Part shown: piece after piece, positions 54,208 to 62,591 of the stretch
Layout: each line of letters starts with the position of its first letter
Position numbering within the stretch: position 1 is the first letter of the stretch
Assembly (NCBI RefSeq): GCF_007991635.1
Contig: NZ_BJYS01000009.1
Location: forward strand, 1 to 64,000
Reading direction: 5' to 3'
DNA from: Adhaeribacter aerolatus
GTDB lineage: Bacteria; Bacteroidota; Bacteroidia; Cytophagales; Hymenobacteraceae
Length of the DNA: 64,000 bases
Notes under the pieces: model-generated
Database searches by the model: none
Told to the model about the DNA's origin: nothing
What the model saw: only the letters and a program-made list of their open reading frames with translations
Position numbers and translations under genes: made by a program

Positions 54208-57200
54208 ATGGAGAATACCTTTACAAAAACTTATACATCATTACTCCGCAGTTCCTATCTCTTTTTCCGAATACAGGATTATAAACTTCAGCAGAGGTTG
54301 GTTTTGCAGTCGCATTTTCTGCGCATATTTTTTGTGTTTGCTATAGCTTGCGGCAGTGGGTATAGCGGTCTGGCACAATCTACTTATCCGGCTCTAGCGC
54401 GCTTTGCTAAACCCAGCCCGGAACCAGCTGCTCCTGGCGATGCCTTTACCCCGCCCATGAGCGGTATCGCCCCTTCTGCAGCTCCCCAAGCCGCAGAATG
54501 GACCCGCACCGCCGGTCCTGATGAATCTATTGTTTTAACTGGTGTTAACTTATCGCGGTACACGGGCAACGACGAAGGAAAAGACAGCCGTTTTCTGGTG
54601 TATGGCCGGGGCGGTGTGCAAAAAGAAGCCCGCATTCAACGGGTAGAAACAGATAAAGCCATTATTACTTTAGCAAAAGATTTACCTACGTGGTCCATGT
54701 ATTTAATTTGGCCGGGCAACGAAGCTGGTTATGGCCAGCCGATTGCCATTAACCAAACCGATGCCTGGTGGGTAGGTCCCGATAAAGCTACCCGCGGACA
54801 AACCGTTTCGGTGTTTGGCCGGAACCTGGCGCAGAACAACGATACCCTGCGTTCTTATGTATATATTAAGCCGGTAGGCAGCTCCGGTCAGTGGGCCACT
54901 GTTACGCAGGTAAACCCTTATAAAGTAGATTTTACGGTACCTGCCGGTTTAGGCAATGGTGAATACGAAGTGTGGGTACACAATGGCCACGGCGGACAAT
55001 ACGGCTGGAGCGGTCCGCAAAAATTAACGGTTTTTAACGGCCCCCAATGGACAACCACAGTTTTCAACGTAAAAAATTATGGTGCTACCGGTAACGGCTA
55101 CACCGACGACACCCAAGCTATTCGTAATGCCATTTTAGCTGCTAAAAACAGCCCGGGCGCCAGTGTGTATTTCCCAACAGGTGTTTACATGCTGAGCAGC
55201 AACCTGCAGGCTTACAACGATCTGCAGCTTAAAGGCGATGGCCCAACTAAATCTATTCTGAAATGTGCAACCACTTATTCTACCGCTGCCATGTCCATGG
55301 TTTTCGGTTCGGTGCAGAATTTTGCTATTACCGATTTAGGATTTGATGGCAATAACAACTTCCGCGGAACGCTGGATAAGCCTATTTTCCTGCGGGGCAG
55401 CTCCGATATATATATTACCAATGCCCGTTTTGCGTTTGCCGGCTACAACATTATGGATTTACACAATTGCCGCTACGTGTATCTGAATAAAACCGAGCAT
55501 ATTGGCATCTCCAGCTTCCTGGGCGATTGTTCCCAGCTCTTTATCGATCGCAACAACATTAAACTGACGAACGATTCTGATATGGCGCTGCACTCCTGGA
55601 GTGGTGCCGGCATCAGCATGACCCGGACTACCTGCAGCGATTTAAACAATTCCGATCCGAATAACGGTGCGGGCTGGGGCAAAGGCCGCGTTTTTACCGG
55701 CAATGGTACCTGGGGCAGTAACCGCAACACTTACCTAGGCAATAACGTTACCTACGATCTTACTCCCCGTCCGGCAGCTGATGTAGATCAAAACTCCGGC
55801 GAACAATTTTTATGGGAAGGCAACCTGGGCCAGTGGGCTGGTTATGCATCTTCCTCCACTGCTACCACCACTAACGTACCCGGCTACAGCATTACCGCTC
55901 AGAATAAATTATACGCGGTAATTGTAAAAGGAAAAGGCATCGGCCAATCGCGCCGGGTAATCGCCAATAACGGGGGCATTATTACATTAAACGAACCCTG
56001 GAATGTGACACCGGATGCCAGCAGCTACCTGGTAATCGGCCACTTTATCGACCGGATTGCGGTTTATAACAATTATTTAGATGGTAAGCCGCGCGCCGTT
56101 ACCAGCCCATCCCACATTGCCGCCGCTGGTATTGAGCCCTTTGGTGGCGCCATGAATTTTATTGCCGCTAATAATACCCTGCATGAGCTTCGTCAGGGTG
56201 TAGCCAACTGGTCAACCCAGCACACCACCGGTTTAGATCCAAATTTCTTTAGCCTGTACGCCAACAACAAAATGGTAAATTGCCGGTGGGGTATCTACAA
56301 CCAGCTTATTTTAACCCGGCCCGAAGGAACAGCCGTTTTGGGTACTACCTACCGCAAAAATGACATCCAGGGGGCTACCGTATCCGGTATTCATACTTCT
56401 ATCTCTACCGCTGCCGATAACTCTCTGAATGCCGATGTTTTTGAGTTTAACGCTTTAAGCAATTTACCACAAGGCTTAACCTCTTCGACCAGCGGCATTA
56501 TGAATCAGTTGTTTTATAAAAACAATTTTAGTTCAGTAGGCGGTAGCGGCTTGACCATTACCCCTAAAATGGCTTTGCGGGAAAATACCTACCAAGGCGT
56601 AGGTACCCTTTACAAAGGTGGCTTGCAAGGTACCACCGTAGAAGCGCCGTTGCACGTAATTGAGATGGCAGGTACCGCCGGCGGTAGTTTAATTAATACC
56701 GATTTTATATTAAAGAACTCTACCATTGCCGCCATGAACTGGATTGCCGGCAGCAGTGCCTCCTGGTTAACCTTTTCTGCTAACAGCGGTTCTATTCCGG
56801 ATGAACGGTGCACCAGTCAGATTGGACTTGTAGCCAACCCCGCTGGCTTGGCCGCCGGAACCCATTCGGCCACTATTACCATTACGGTTGGCGACCAGCT
56901 AAAAAAATATACCGTACTGCTTAAACTTGCCGCACCTCAAAACGGGGTAAATATTACTGCTCCTACGGCAGATAAAGAAATACCTAACGGCGAAGTAATT
57001 AATATTACTGCCAATGCTACCGACCAACAGGCCGGCATTACCAAAGTAGAATTCTTTTCCGGCACCGTAAAACTAGGTGAGGATTTAACCAGCCCTTATG
57101 GCTTTAGCTGGAATAATGCTACTGCCGGAACTTATGCCTTAACAGCTAAAGCTACCAACAGCAACGATGTGGTTACTACTTCGGCTCCGGTAAATATTAC

Positions 57201-60200
57201 CGTAAGCGCCAATAAAGCGCCAACGGTAAGCCTTACATCGCCGTTAACCGCCAGTACTTTCGCCGCTCCGGCCAGCATTACCATTAATGCCGCTGCCGCC
57301 GATACAGATGGTACCGTAAGCAAAATAGAATTCTTTAATGGCACCACCAAATTAGGCGAAGATACCACCAGCCCTTACAGCTTTAGCTGGTACAATGTAG
57401 CTATCGGCTCTTACGTAGTAACTGCCAAGGCGACTGATAACGCCGGCTCTATCACCACCTCGGCCCCGGTAATTATTAGCACTTTGGTAAATAATAACCC
57501 AACCGTAGTTATTACCTCGCCGGGTATTAATGCCCAGATTAAAGCGCCCACCAATGTTTTTGTTACGGCTAATGCCGAACTTACCAATGGCAGCATCAAC
57601 AAAGTGGAGTTCTTTAATGGCTCTACTAAAATAGGCGAGAAAACTGTTGCTCCTTTTGAAATATACTTAATGAATGCGCCTACCGGCATTTACACCATTA
57701 CGGCTAAAGCACTGGGCAGCAACGGCACTACCACCACTTCGGCTCCTGTTATTTTTACCGTGGTAAACAGCACAACCCTGGTTAATGTAGCGCCATCGGT
57801 AAATATTACCGCCCCTACCACTACATCCGGTTTTACCGCTCCGGCCAACGTAACTATTAACGCTAATGCAAGTGATATAGATGGTTCGGTTAGCAAAGTA
57901 GAATTTTATTACGGCACCATTAAAGTAGGTGAAGATTTTACCAGCCCTTACAGTTTTACCTGGACTAATGCACTGGCCGGTAATTACGCCTTAACCGCTA
58001 TAGCAACCGATAATGCCGGTACTACTACCGTTTCGGCTCCGGTAAATATTACGGTAAAAACATCCAATTCAACTACCAATGCACTGCCAACCGTAGCGCT
58101 TACCTCGCCAACCGCAGGTGCAACCTTTACTGCCCCGGCCAGCATCACCATTAATGTAAATGCCAGCGATTCTGACGGCAGTGTGAGCAAAGTAGAATTC
58201 TTTAACGGTACAACCAAGCTGGGTGAAGACCTGAGCAGCCCGTACAGCTTTACCTGGAGCAACGTAAGCGCCGGTAACTACACCTTAACGGCCCGGGCTA
58301 CCGACAATGCAGGCTCCATTGCGGTTTCGGCTGCAATTAGCCTGATTGTTAATAACCCCGTAGTACCAGTTGCGCCTACTGTAGCTATTACAGCACCCAC
58401 TAACAACAATACCTTTACCGCTCCAGCTAGTATTACTATTACCGCTAATGCAGCCGATGCCGAGGGCGCCATCAGCAAAGTAACTTTCTATAACGGTTCT
58501 GTTAAAGTAAGCGATGACTTTACCAGCCCATATACCGTTACGTGGAGTAATGTAGCAGCAGGCAGCTATACCTTAACCGCAGTTGCTACAGATAACGCCG
58601 GACTTACTACTACCTCTGCGGCAGTACAAGTAATTGTAAACGCACCGGTTTTAGTAGCGCCAACGATTGCCATTACTTCGCCAACAGCAGGTACCACTTT
58701 TACCGCTTCAGCTAATATTACGATTAATGCCAATGCTGCGGATACGGATGGTACCGTAAGCAAAGTAGAGTTCTTTAACGGTACTGTAAAAATAGGTGAA
58801 TCCTTTACCAGTCCTTACAGCTTTACCTGGAACAACGTAGCTGCCGGCAACTACACTTTAACCGCCAAAGCTACCGATAACACCGGCCTGGCTACCACCT
58901 CGACCGCAGTAAATATAACTGTGGACGCACCGGCCCTTCCGGTTGCACCAACGGTAATAATTGCTTCCCCAACAAACAATGCTACCTTTACCGCTCCGGC
59001 TTCTATTACAATTGCCGCTAACGCCGCAGATGCTGATGGCAGCGTAGTTAAAGTAGAGTTTTACAATGGCACTACCAAGTTAGGCGAAGACCTGAGCAGC
59101 CCGTATAGCTTTATCTGGAACAATGCAACTGCCGGTTCTTATGCTATTACCGCAAAAGCTACTGACAATACCGGTCTGGTTGCCACTTCGGACCAGGTAA
59201 ACGTGCAAGTGAATGCGCCGGTAGTACCTTTAGCGCCAACAGTTGCCATCACTTCACCGGTATCCGGCACCAGCTTTACTGCACCAGCGAATATTACCAT
59301 TACGGCCAATGCAGCCGATGCCGATGGAACTGTTGCTACAGTCGAGTTTTATAATGGTACTACTAAACTAGGCGAAGACAATACCGCGCCTTATTCCTTC
59401 ACCTGGACCAATGTTGCAGCCGGAAGCTATTCTTTAACCGCTAAGGCCATAGATAATACAGGTATGGCTACTACTTCAGCCGTAGTTGGTGTTGCAGCCA
59501 AAGCATTATCGGCTCCTACTGTATTCCTTACCTCACCAACCAACACGGCTATTTTCCAGGAACCGGCTAACATCATAATCACTGCTAATGCTGCCGATGC
59601 AGATGGCACCGTGATAAAAGTGGAGTTCTATAATGGTACTACCAAGTTAGGCGAAGACCTAAGCAGTCCTTACAGCTTTAATTGGAACAATGTGGCCGCC
59701 GGTAACTATACCTTAACCGCCAAAGCAATTGATAACAGTAGCCTGATAACCACTTCAGCGCCGGTAAACGTTACGGTAAAAGCGCTGGTAGCACCAACCG
59801 TTGCCATAACCGCCCCTACAACGGGCAGCAGCTTTACCGACCCGGCGTCCGTAACCATTGCGGCTACTGCTGCCGACACCGATGGCAGCGTAGTTAAAGT
59901 TGAATTTTACAGTGGCACTACCAAGTTAGGCGAAGACCTGAGCAGCCCATATAGTTTTAACTGGGGCAATGTGCCCGCCGGCTCCTATACCTTAACTGCC
60001 AGAGCTTACGATAACAACGGGCTTTCAACTACTTCTACGGGGGTAAGTATCCTGGTGGCAGCTAAATCCGGACCAAACTTTGCTGTGAGCATTACTTCGC
60101 CGGTTTCGGGTACAACCTACAACAGCACCACTAACATTGTTATTAATACCGGCATTTCTTCTGCGGTAGGAACCATTAAGAAAGTAGAGTTCTTCAACGG

Positions 60201-61194
60201 TGCGGTGAAATTAGGCGAAGACCTGAGCAATCCGTTTAGCTTTACCTGGAATAACGTAACCGCCGGCACTTATACTTTAACGGCCAAAGCAACCAATAAG
60301 AGCGGCCAAATGGCTACCTCTGAGCCTGTAGTAATAACTGTTAGCAACGGAATTACAGCCGGAATTATAAGCACCGCTAAAAATGAGAATATTACCCAAA
60401 CCGGTGGCATCTCCTGGCAGTACTGGACAAACATTCCAGGCTGGCACGGGCCAAACCAATTACCAGTAAACAACACCCCGGCAGGAGAAAAAATATTAAC
60501 TTCTTTTGCTACCCCGGTAAACATGGGTAATAATTATGGGGCTCGTATAAGAGGCTATGTGGTTCCCCCTGCTACCGGAGCGTATGTATTCTACATTGCC
60601 GGCGATGACCAAGGTGAGCTATACCTGAGCACTTCGGAGGATCCGAATCAAAAAGAAAAGATTGCCTTCTTAAGCCGTCCAACCGCTGCCAATTTGTTCA
60701 CCAATCATGCCTCGCAACAATCTAAAACAATTATGCTGAAGGCAGGTAAACGGTACTATATTGAGGCGCTTCATAAAGAGGGTACTGGCAACGATAACTT
60801 ATCAGTTGGCTGGAAAACACCAAATGGCACCTTGCAAGGACCAATTGCCGGAAATTATTTAGCACCATTCGAAAACAGCGCAGTAGCTTTAGTAACTACC
60901 AGCAAGGTTAACAACCAAGCCGATGATTCTGGCACCACACCTCGGGTTAGTGCTTATCCTAATCCGGCACAAGGCAGAACTACCATTGAATTTACCTTGA
61001 CTCAAAACGAAGACTACAAACTGCAGATTTTTGACTTAAAAGGAAATTTGGTAACAACCCTTAAAACCGGTAAAGCTAAAGCGGCCGAGGCCGTAAAAGT
61101 TAGCTGGGAGGCAGGAAATCTACCAAAAGGCATTTACAATGCTACGGTAACCAGCACCAACGCTATTAAAACTACCCGCATTGTGCTGCAATAA
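54208..61194 (+). CDS. Giant T9SS-secreted pectate-lyase-like/Ig-repeat protein
   Basis: A 2328-residue exported protein. A hydrophobic signal lies unusually deep (about 38-57, FFVFAIACGSGYSGLAQ). Residues about 60-290 hold two IPT/TIG-like beta modules. From about 290 a Pectate_lyase_3-type beta-helix starts (VFNVKNYGATGNGYTDDTQA, VYFPTGVYML) and runs to about 800. A BACON-like domain (about 811-905), twelve Ig-like repeats of about 95 residues (912-2046), a PA14-like domain (about 2048-2210) and a T9SS type-A sorting domain (SAYPNPAQG near 2246 to the end) follow. It is likely surface-bound or released and may bind or cut polysaccharide. Catalytic residues were not assigned. A tandem paralogue begins at 62592. 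Confidence 0.9.
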   Translation: MENTFTKTYTSLLRSSYLFFRIQDYKLQQRLVLQSHFLRIFFVFAIACGSGYSGLAQSTYPALARFAKPSPEPAAPGDAFTPPMSGIAPSAAPQAAEWTRTAGPDESIVLTGVNLSRYTGNDEGKDSRFLVYGRGGVQKEARIQRVETDKAIITLAKDLPTWSMYLIWPGNEAGYGQPIAINQTDAWWVGPDKATRGQTVSVFGRNLAQNNDTLRSYVYIKPVGSSGQWATVTQVNPYKVDFTVPAGLGNGEYEVWVHNGHGGQYGWSGPQKLTVFNGPQWTTTVFNVKNYGATGNGYTDDTQAIRNAILAAKNSPGASVYFPTGVYMLSSNLQAYNDLQLKGDGPTKSILKCATTYSTAAMSMVFGSVQNFAITDLGFDGNNNFRGTLDKPIFLRGSSDIYITNARFAFAGYNIMDLHNCRYVYLNKTEHIGISSFLGDCSQLFIDRNNIKLTNDSDMALHSWSGAGISMTRTTCSDLNNSDPNNGAGWGKGRVFTGNGTWGSNRNTYLGNNVTYDLTPRPAADVDQNSGEQFLWEGNLGQWAGYASSSTATTTNVPGYSITAQNKLYAVIVKGKGIGQSRRVIANNGGIITLNEPWNVTPDASSYLVIGHFIDRIAVYNNYLDGKPRAVTSPSHIAAAGIEPFGGAMNFIAANNTLHELRQGVANWSTQHTTGLDPNFFSLYANNKMVNCRWGIYNQLILTRPEGTAVLGTTYRKNDIQGATVSGIHTSISTAADNSLNADVFEFNALSNLPQGLTSSTSGIMNQLFYKNNFSSVGGSGLTITPKMALRENTYQGVGTLYKGGLQGTTVEAPLHVIEMAGTAGGSLINTDFILKNSTIAAMNWIAGSSASWLTFSANSGSIPDERCTSQIGLVANPAGLAAGTHSATITITVGDQLKKYTVLLKLAAPQNGVNITAPTADKEIPNGEVINITANATDQQAGITKVEFFSGTVKLGEDLTSPYGFSWNNATAGTYALTAKATNSNDVVTTSAPVNITVSANKAPTVSLTSPLTASTFAAPASITINAAAADTDGTVSKIEFFNGTTKLGEDTTSPYSFSWYNVAIGSYVVTAKATDNAGSITTSAPVIISTLVNNNPTVVITSPGINAQIKAPTNVFVTANAELTNGSINKVEFFNGSTKIGEKTVAPFEIYLMNAPTGIYTITAKALGSNGTTTTSAPVIFTVVNSTTLVNVAPSVNITAPTTTSGFTAPANVTINANASDIDGSVSKVEFYYGTIKVGEDFTSPYSFTWTNALAGNYALTAIATDNAGTTTVSAPVNITVKTSNSTTNALPTVALTSPTAGATFTAPASITINVNASDSDGSVSKVEFFNGTTKLGEDLSSPYSFTWSNVSAGNYTLTARATDNAGSIAVSAAISLIVNNPVVPVAPTVAITAPTNNNTFTAPASITITANAADAEGAISKVTFYNGSVKVSDDFTSPYTVTWSNVAAGSYTLTAVATDNAGLTTTSAAVQVIVNAPVLVAPTIAITSPTAGTTFTASANITINANAADTDGTVSKVEFFNGTVKIGESFTSPYSFTWNNVAAGNYTLTAKATDNTGLATTSTAVNITVDAPALPVAPTVIIASPTNNATFTAPASITIAANAADADGSVVKVEFYNGTTKLGEDLSSPYSFIWNNATAGSYAITAKATDNTGLVATSDQVNVQVNAPVVPLAPTVAITSPVSGTSFTAPANITITANAADADGTVATVEFYNGTTKLGEDNTAPYSFTWTNVAAGSYSLTAKAIDNTGMATTSAVVGVAAKALSAPTVFLTSPTNTAIFQEPANIIITANAADADGTVIKVEFYNGTTKLGEDLSSPYSFNWNNVAAGNYTLTAKAIDNSSLITTSAPVNVTVKALVAPTVAITAPTTGSSFTDPASVTIAATAADTDGSVVKVEFYSGTTKLGEDLSSPYSFNWGNVPAGSYTLTARAYDNNGLSTTSTGVSILVAAKSGPNFAVSITSPVSGTTYNSTTNIVINTGISSAVGTIKKVEFFNGAVKLGEDLSNPFSFTWNNVTAGTYTLTAKATNKSGQMATSEPVVITVSNGITAGIISTAKNENITQTGGISWQYWTNIPGWHGPNQLPVNNTPAGEKILTSFATPVNMGNNYGARIRGYVVPPATGAYVFYIAGDDQGELYLSTSEDPNQKEKIAFLSRPTAANLFTNHASQQSKTIMLKAGKRYYIEALHKEGTGNDNLSVGWKTPNGTLQGPIAGNYLAPFENSAVALVTTSKVNNQADDSGTTPRVSAYPNPAQGRTTIEFTLTQNEDYKLQIFDLKGNLVTTLKTGKAKAAEAVKVSWEAGNLPKGIYNATVTSTNAIKTTRIVLQ
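56935..60345 (+). repeat. Twelve tandem Ig-like repeat units in DNA
   Basis: Units of about 285 bp encode the twelve Ig-like domains (motifs KVEFFNGTTKLGEDLSSPYS and NVAAGNYTLTAKATDN recur). Some stretches are nearly identical in DNA: the run encoding GTTKLGEDLSSPYSF is almost the same near 59070 and 59910. This points to recent duplication or gene conversion within the gene. Confidence 0.85.
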
Positions 61195-61226
61195 ACGCTA
61201 ACGTAAATTTTGTAAGTTTTGCCAGA

Positions 61227-61262
61227 AGCTCTAACCAATTAAACTTGGTTAGAGCTTTTTAT
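61227..61262 (+). terminator. Rho-independent terminator after the giant gene
   Basis: AGCTCTAACCAA (61227-61238) pairs perfectly with 61245-61256 around a 6-nt loop, followed by a T-run. Confidence 0.88.
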
Positions 61263-62084
61263 TTGTAAATAATTAAATATCCGTGCACGTTGCAAACTTA
61301 TATTAACGAAGCTATCGAGGTTACGAAGAATTATTGAACCAGAACCCGTAATAGAGAAAATTTCTGTTCAAATAATATTCTTCCGCAAACAAAGACAACA
61401 AAACAGGAGGTAACAAAAGAAAGCCTACAGGCTGAACCAATTGACTTTAAAGCTAAATTTAGGGCCGATTTATACGAAGTTAATCCTTTTGTAAATTACG
61501 TTTCAGTTTAATCAGGCCATTCTGCTTTAAATCTACACAGACCATATAAGAGATTTACTAAAATTAATATTGTTTTAATCTAATTTTAATCTGAACCTCA
61601 ACAATAAATATTACTTAGTTTCAGCGAAATAAATTTAATACAACTAGCGCATTTGGGTAATCTGCAATATTAAAATATTTAATAAAATAAATATTTTATT
61701 AAATATTTTTCAATACGCCTCTAATCAAAAGTCCTGATTAATATGAAAATTCAGGCACTCAAATGCAACTCAAAAATACTAGCACTCATACTATTATAAA
61801 TAAAAAATGTAGCAGAAAGAGGATAGCAAAAACCTATATAAAAATCATTTTTTTTAGGATTATATTCAAAATAACATTGCGGTTTTTTTGTATATACAAA
61901 TAAAAATTGGATAATATTTATCTATAATAAATATATAAAATATTATATTCTACAAACTTATATTCAATCATTAATCATTGTACCTACCGCAAGTATTTCC
62001 TCGCTCACTATTTAAACACTCAAATTAGGAATCGATATAAATATTTGGCCTTTTTCTGCATTTTTTCTAAAAATACTACCCCAT

Positions 62085-62115
62085 TTTGCTTTTAAATTTT
62101 TATAGAGTAGGTTTG
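62085..62115 (+). promoter_or_regulatory. Bacteroidota-type promoter of the second paralogue
   Basis: TTTG at 62085-62088, a 19-nt spacer and TAGGTTTG at 62108-62115 match the consensus exactly. The predicted leader to the ATG at 62592 is about 470 nt. Confidence 0.65.
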
Positions 62116-62591
62116 CGGCGGTAAAAATAACCCGACAGCAGTTTTCAAACTTTTATTATACGTTATGGATTATGTAAAGTTTCGACAAAGTCGATACGGT
62201 TAAAAAAAATAAAAAAGTGCAATCAATCTTAATAAAGGGGCAAACCCCGGAAATATTGCTTATTCCTTGACTTTCAAAAGGTTGCAGAACAGAGCAATAA
62301 GAACAATGTTTTAGCTTTTTTTGACCGATAGCAGAAAATTTTGGTACAGTAATCAACTTTTTTATGCTTTGTCTTTCTACACTTACTTTCCGAATTCATT
62401 TTTACCGCTCATAGAAAGACAAACCAGTTACAAAAAGCTTACAGGAGAGTTTAGAAAATCAGCTACACACTCCTATTAAAACTTTTTCGGTTATCCCTTA
62501 AAATTAAAAATATCCAATTACCATTTACCAACATTCAAATTTCAGTCTATCGAAAAAAATCTACAGAAACTTTAATTAAATCAGTGCTATA

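Larger units (their letters stand above)
61195..62591. other. 1.4-kb AT-rich spacer between the two paralogues
   Basis: After the terminator at 61227-61262 no gene is seen. It contains AAAAGTCCTGATTA at 61727-61740, similar to the element end near 49011, and a good promoter at 62085-62115. Base composition is strongly AT-rich, as in the spacer before the first paralogue. Confidence 0.45.

Noticed and set aside
57132-59609. Series of minus-strand open frames of 60-92 codons
   Set aside because: They are antisense to the Ig-like repeats and recur with the same period, so they are by-products of repeated codon usage.
56935-60345. Possible CRISPR-like regular repeats
   Set aside because: Period of about 285 bp inside one reading frame encoding Ig-like domains; not short repeats with unique spacers.
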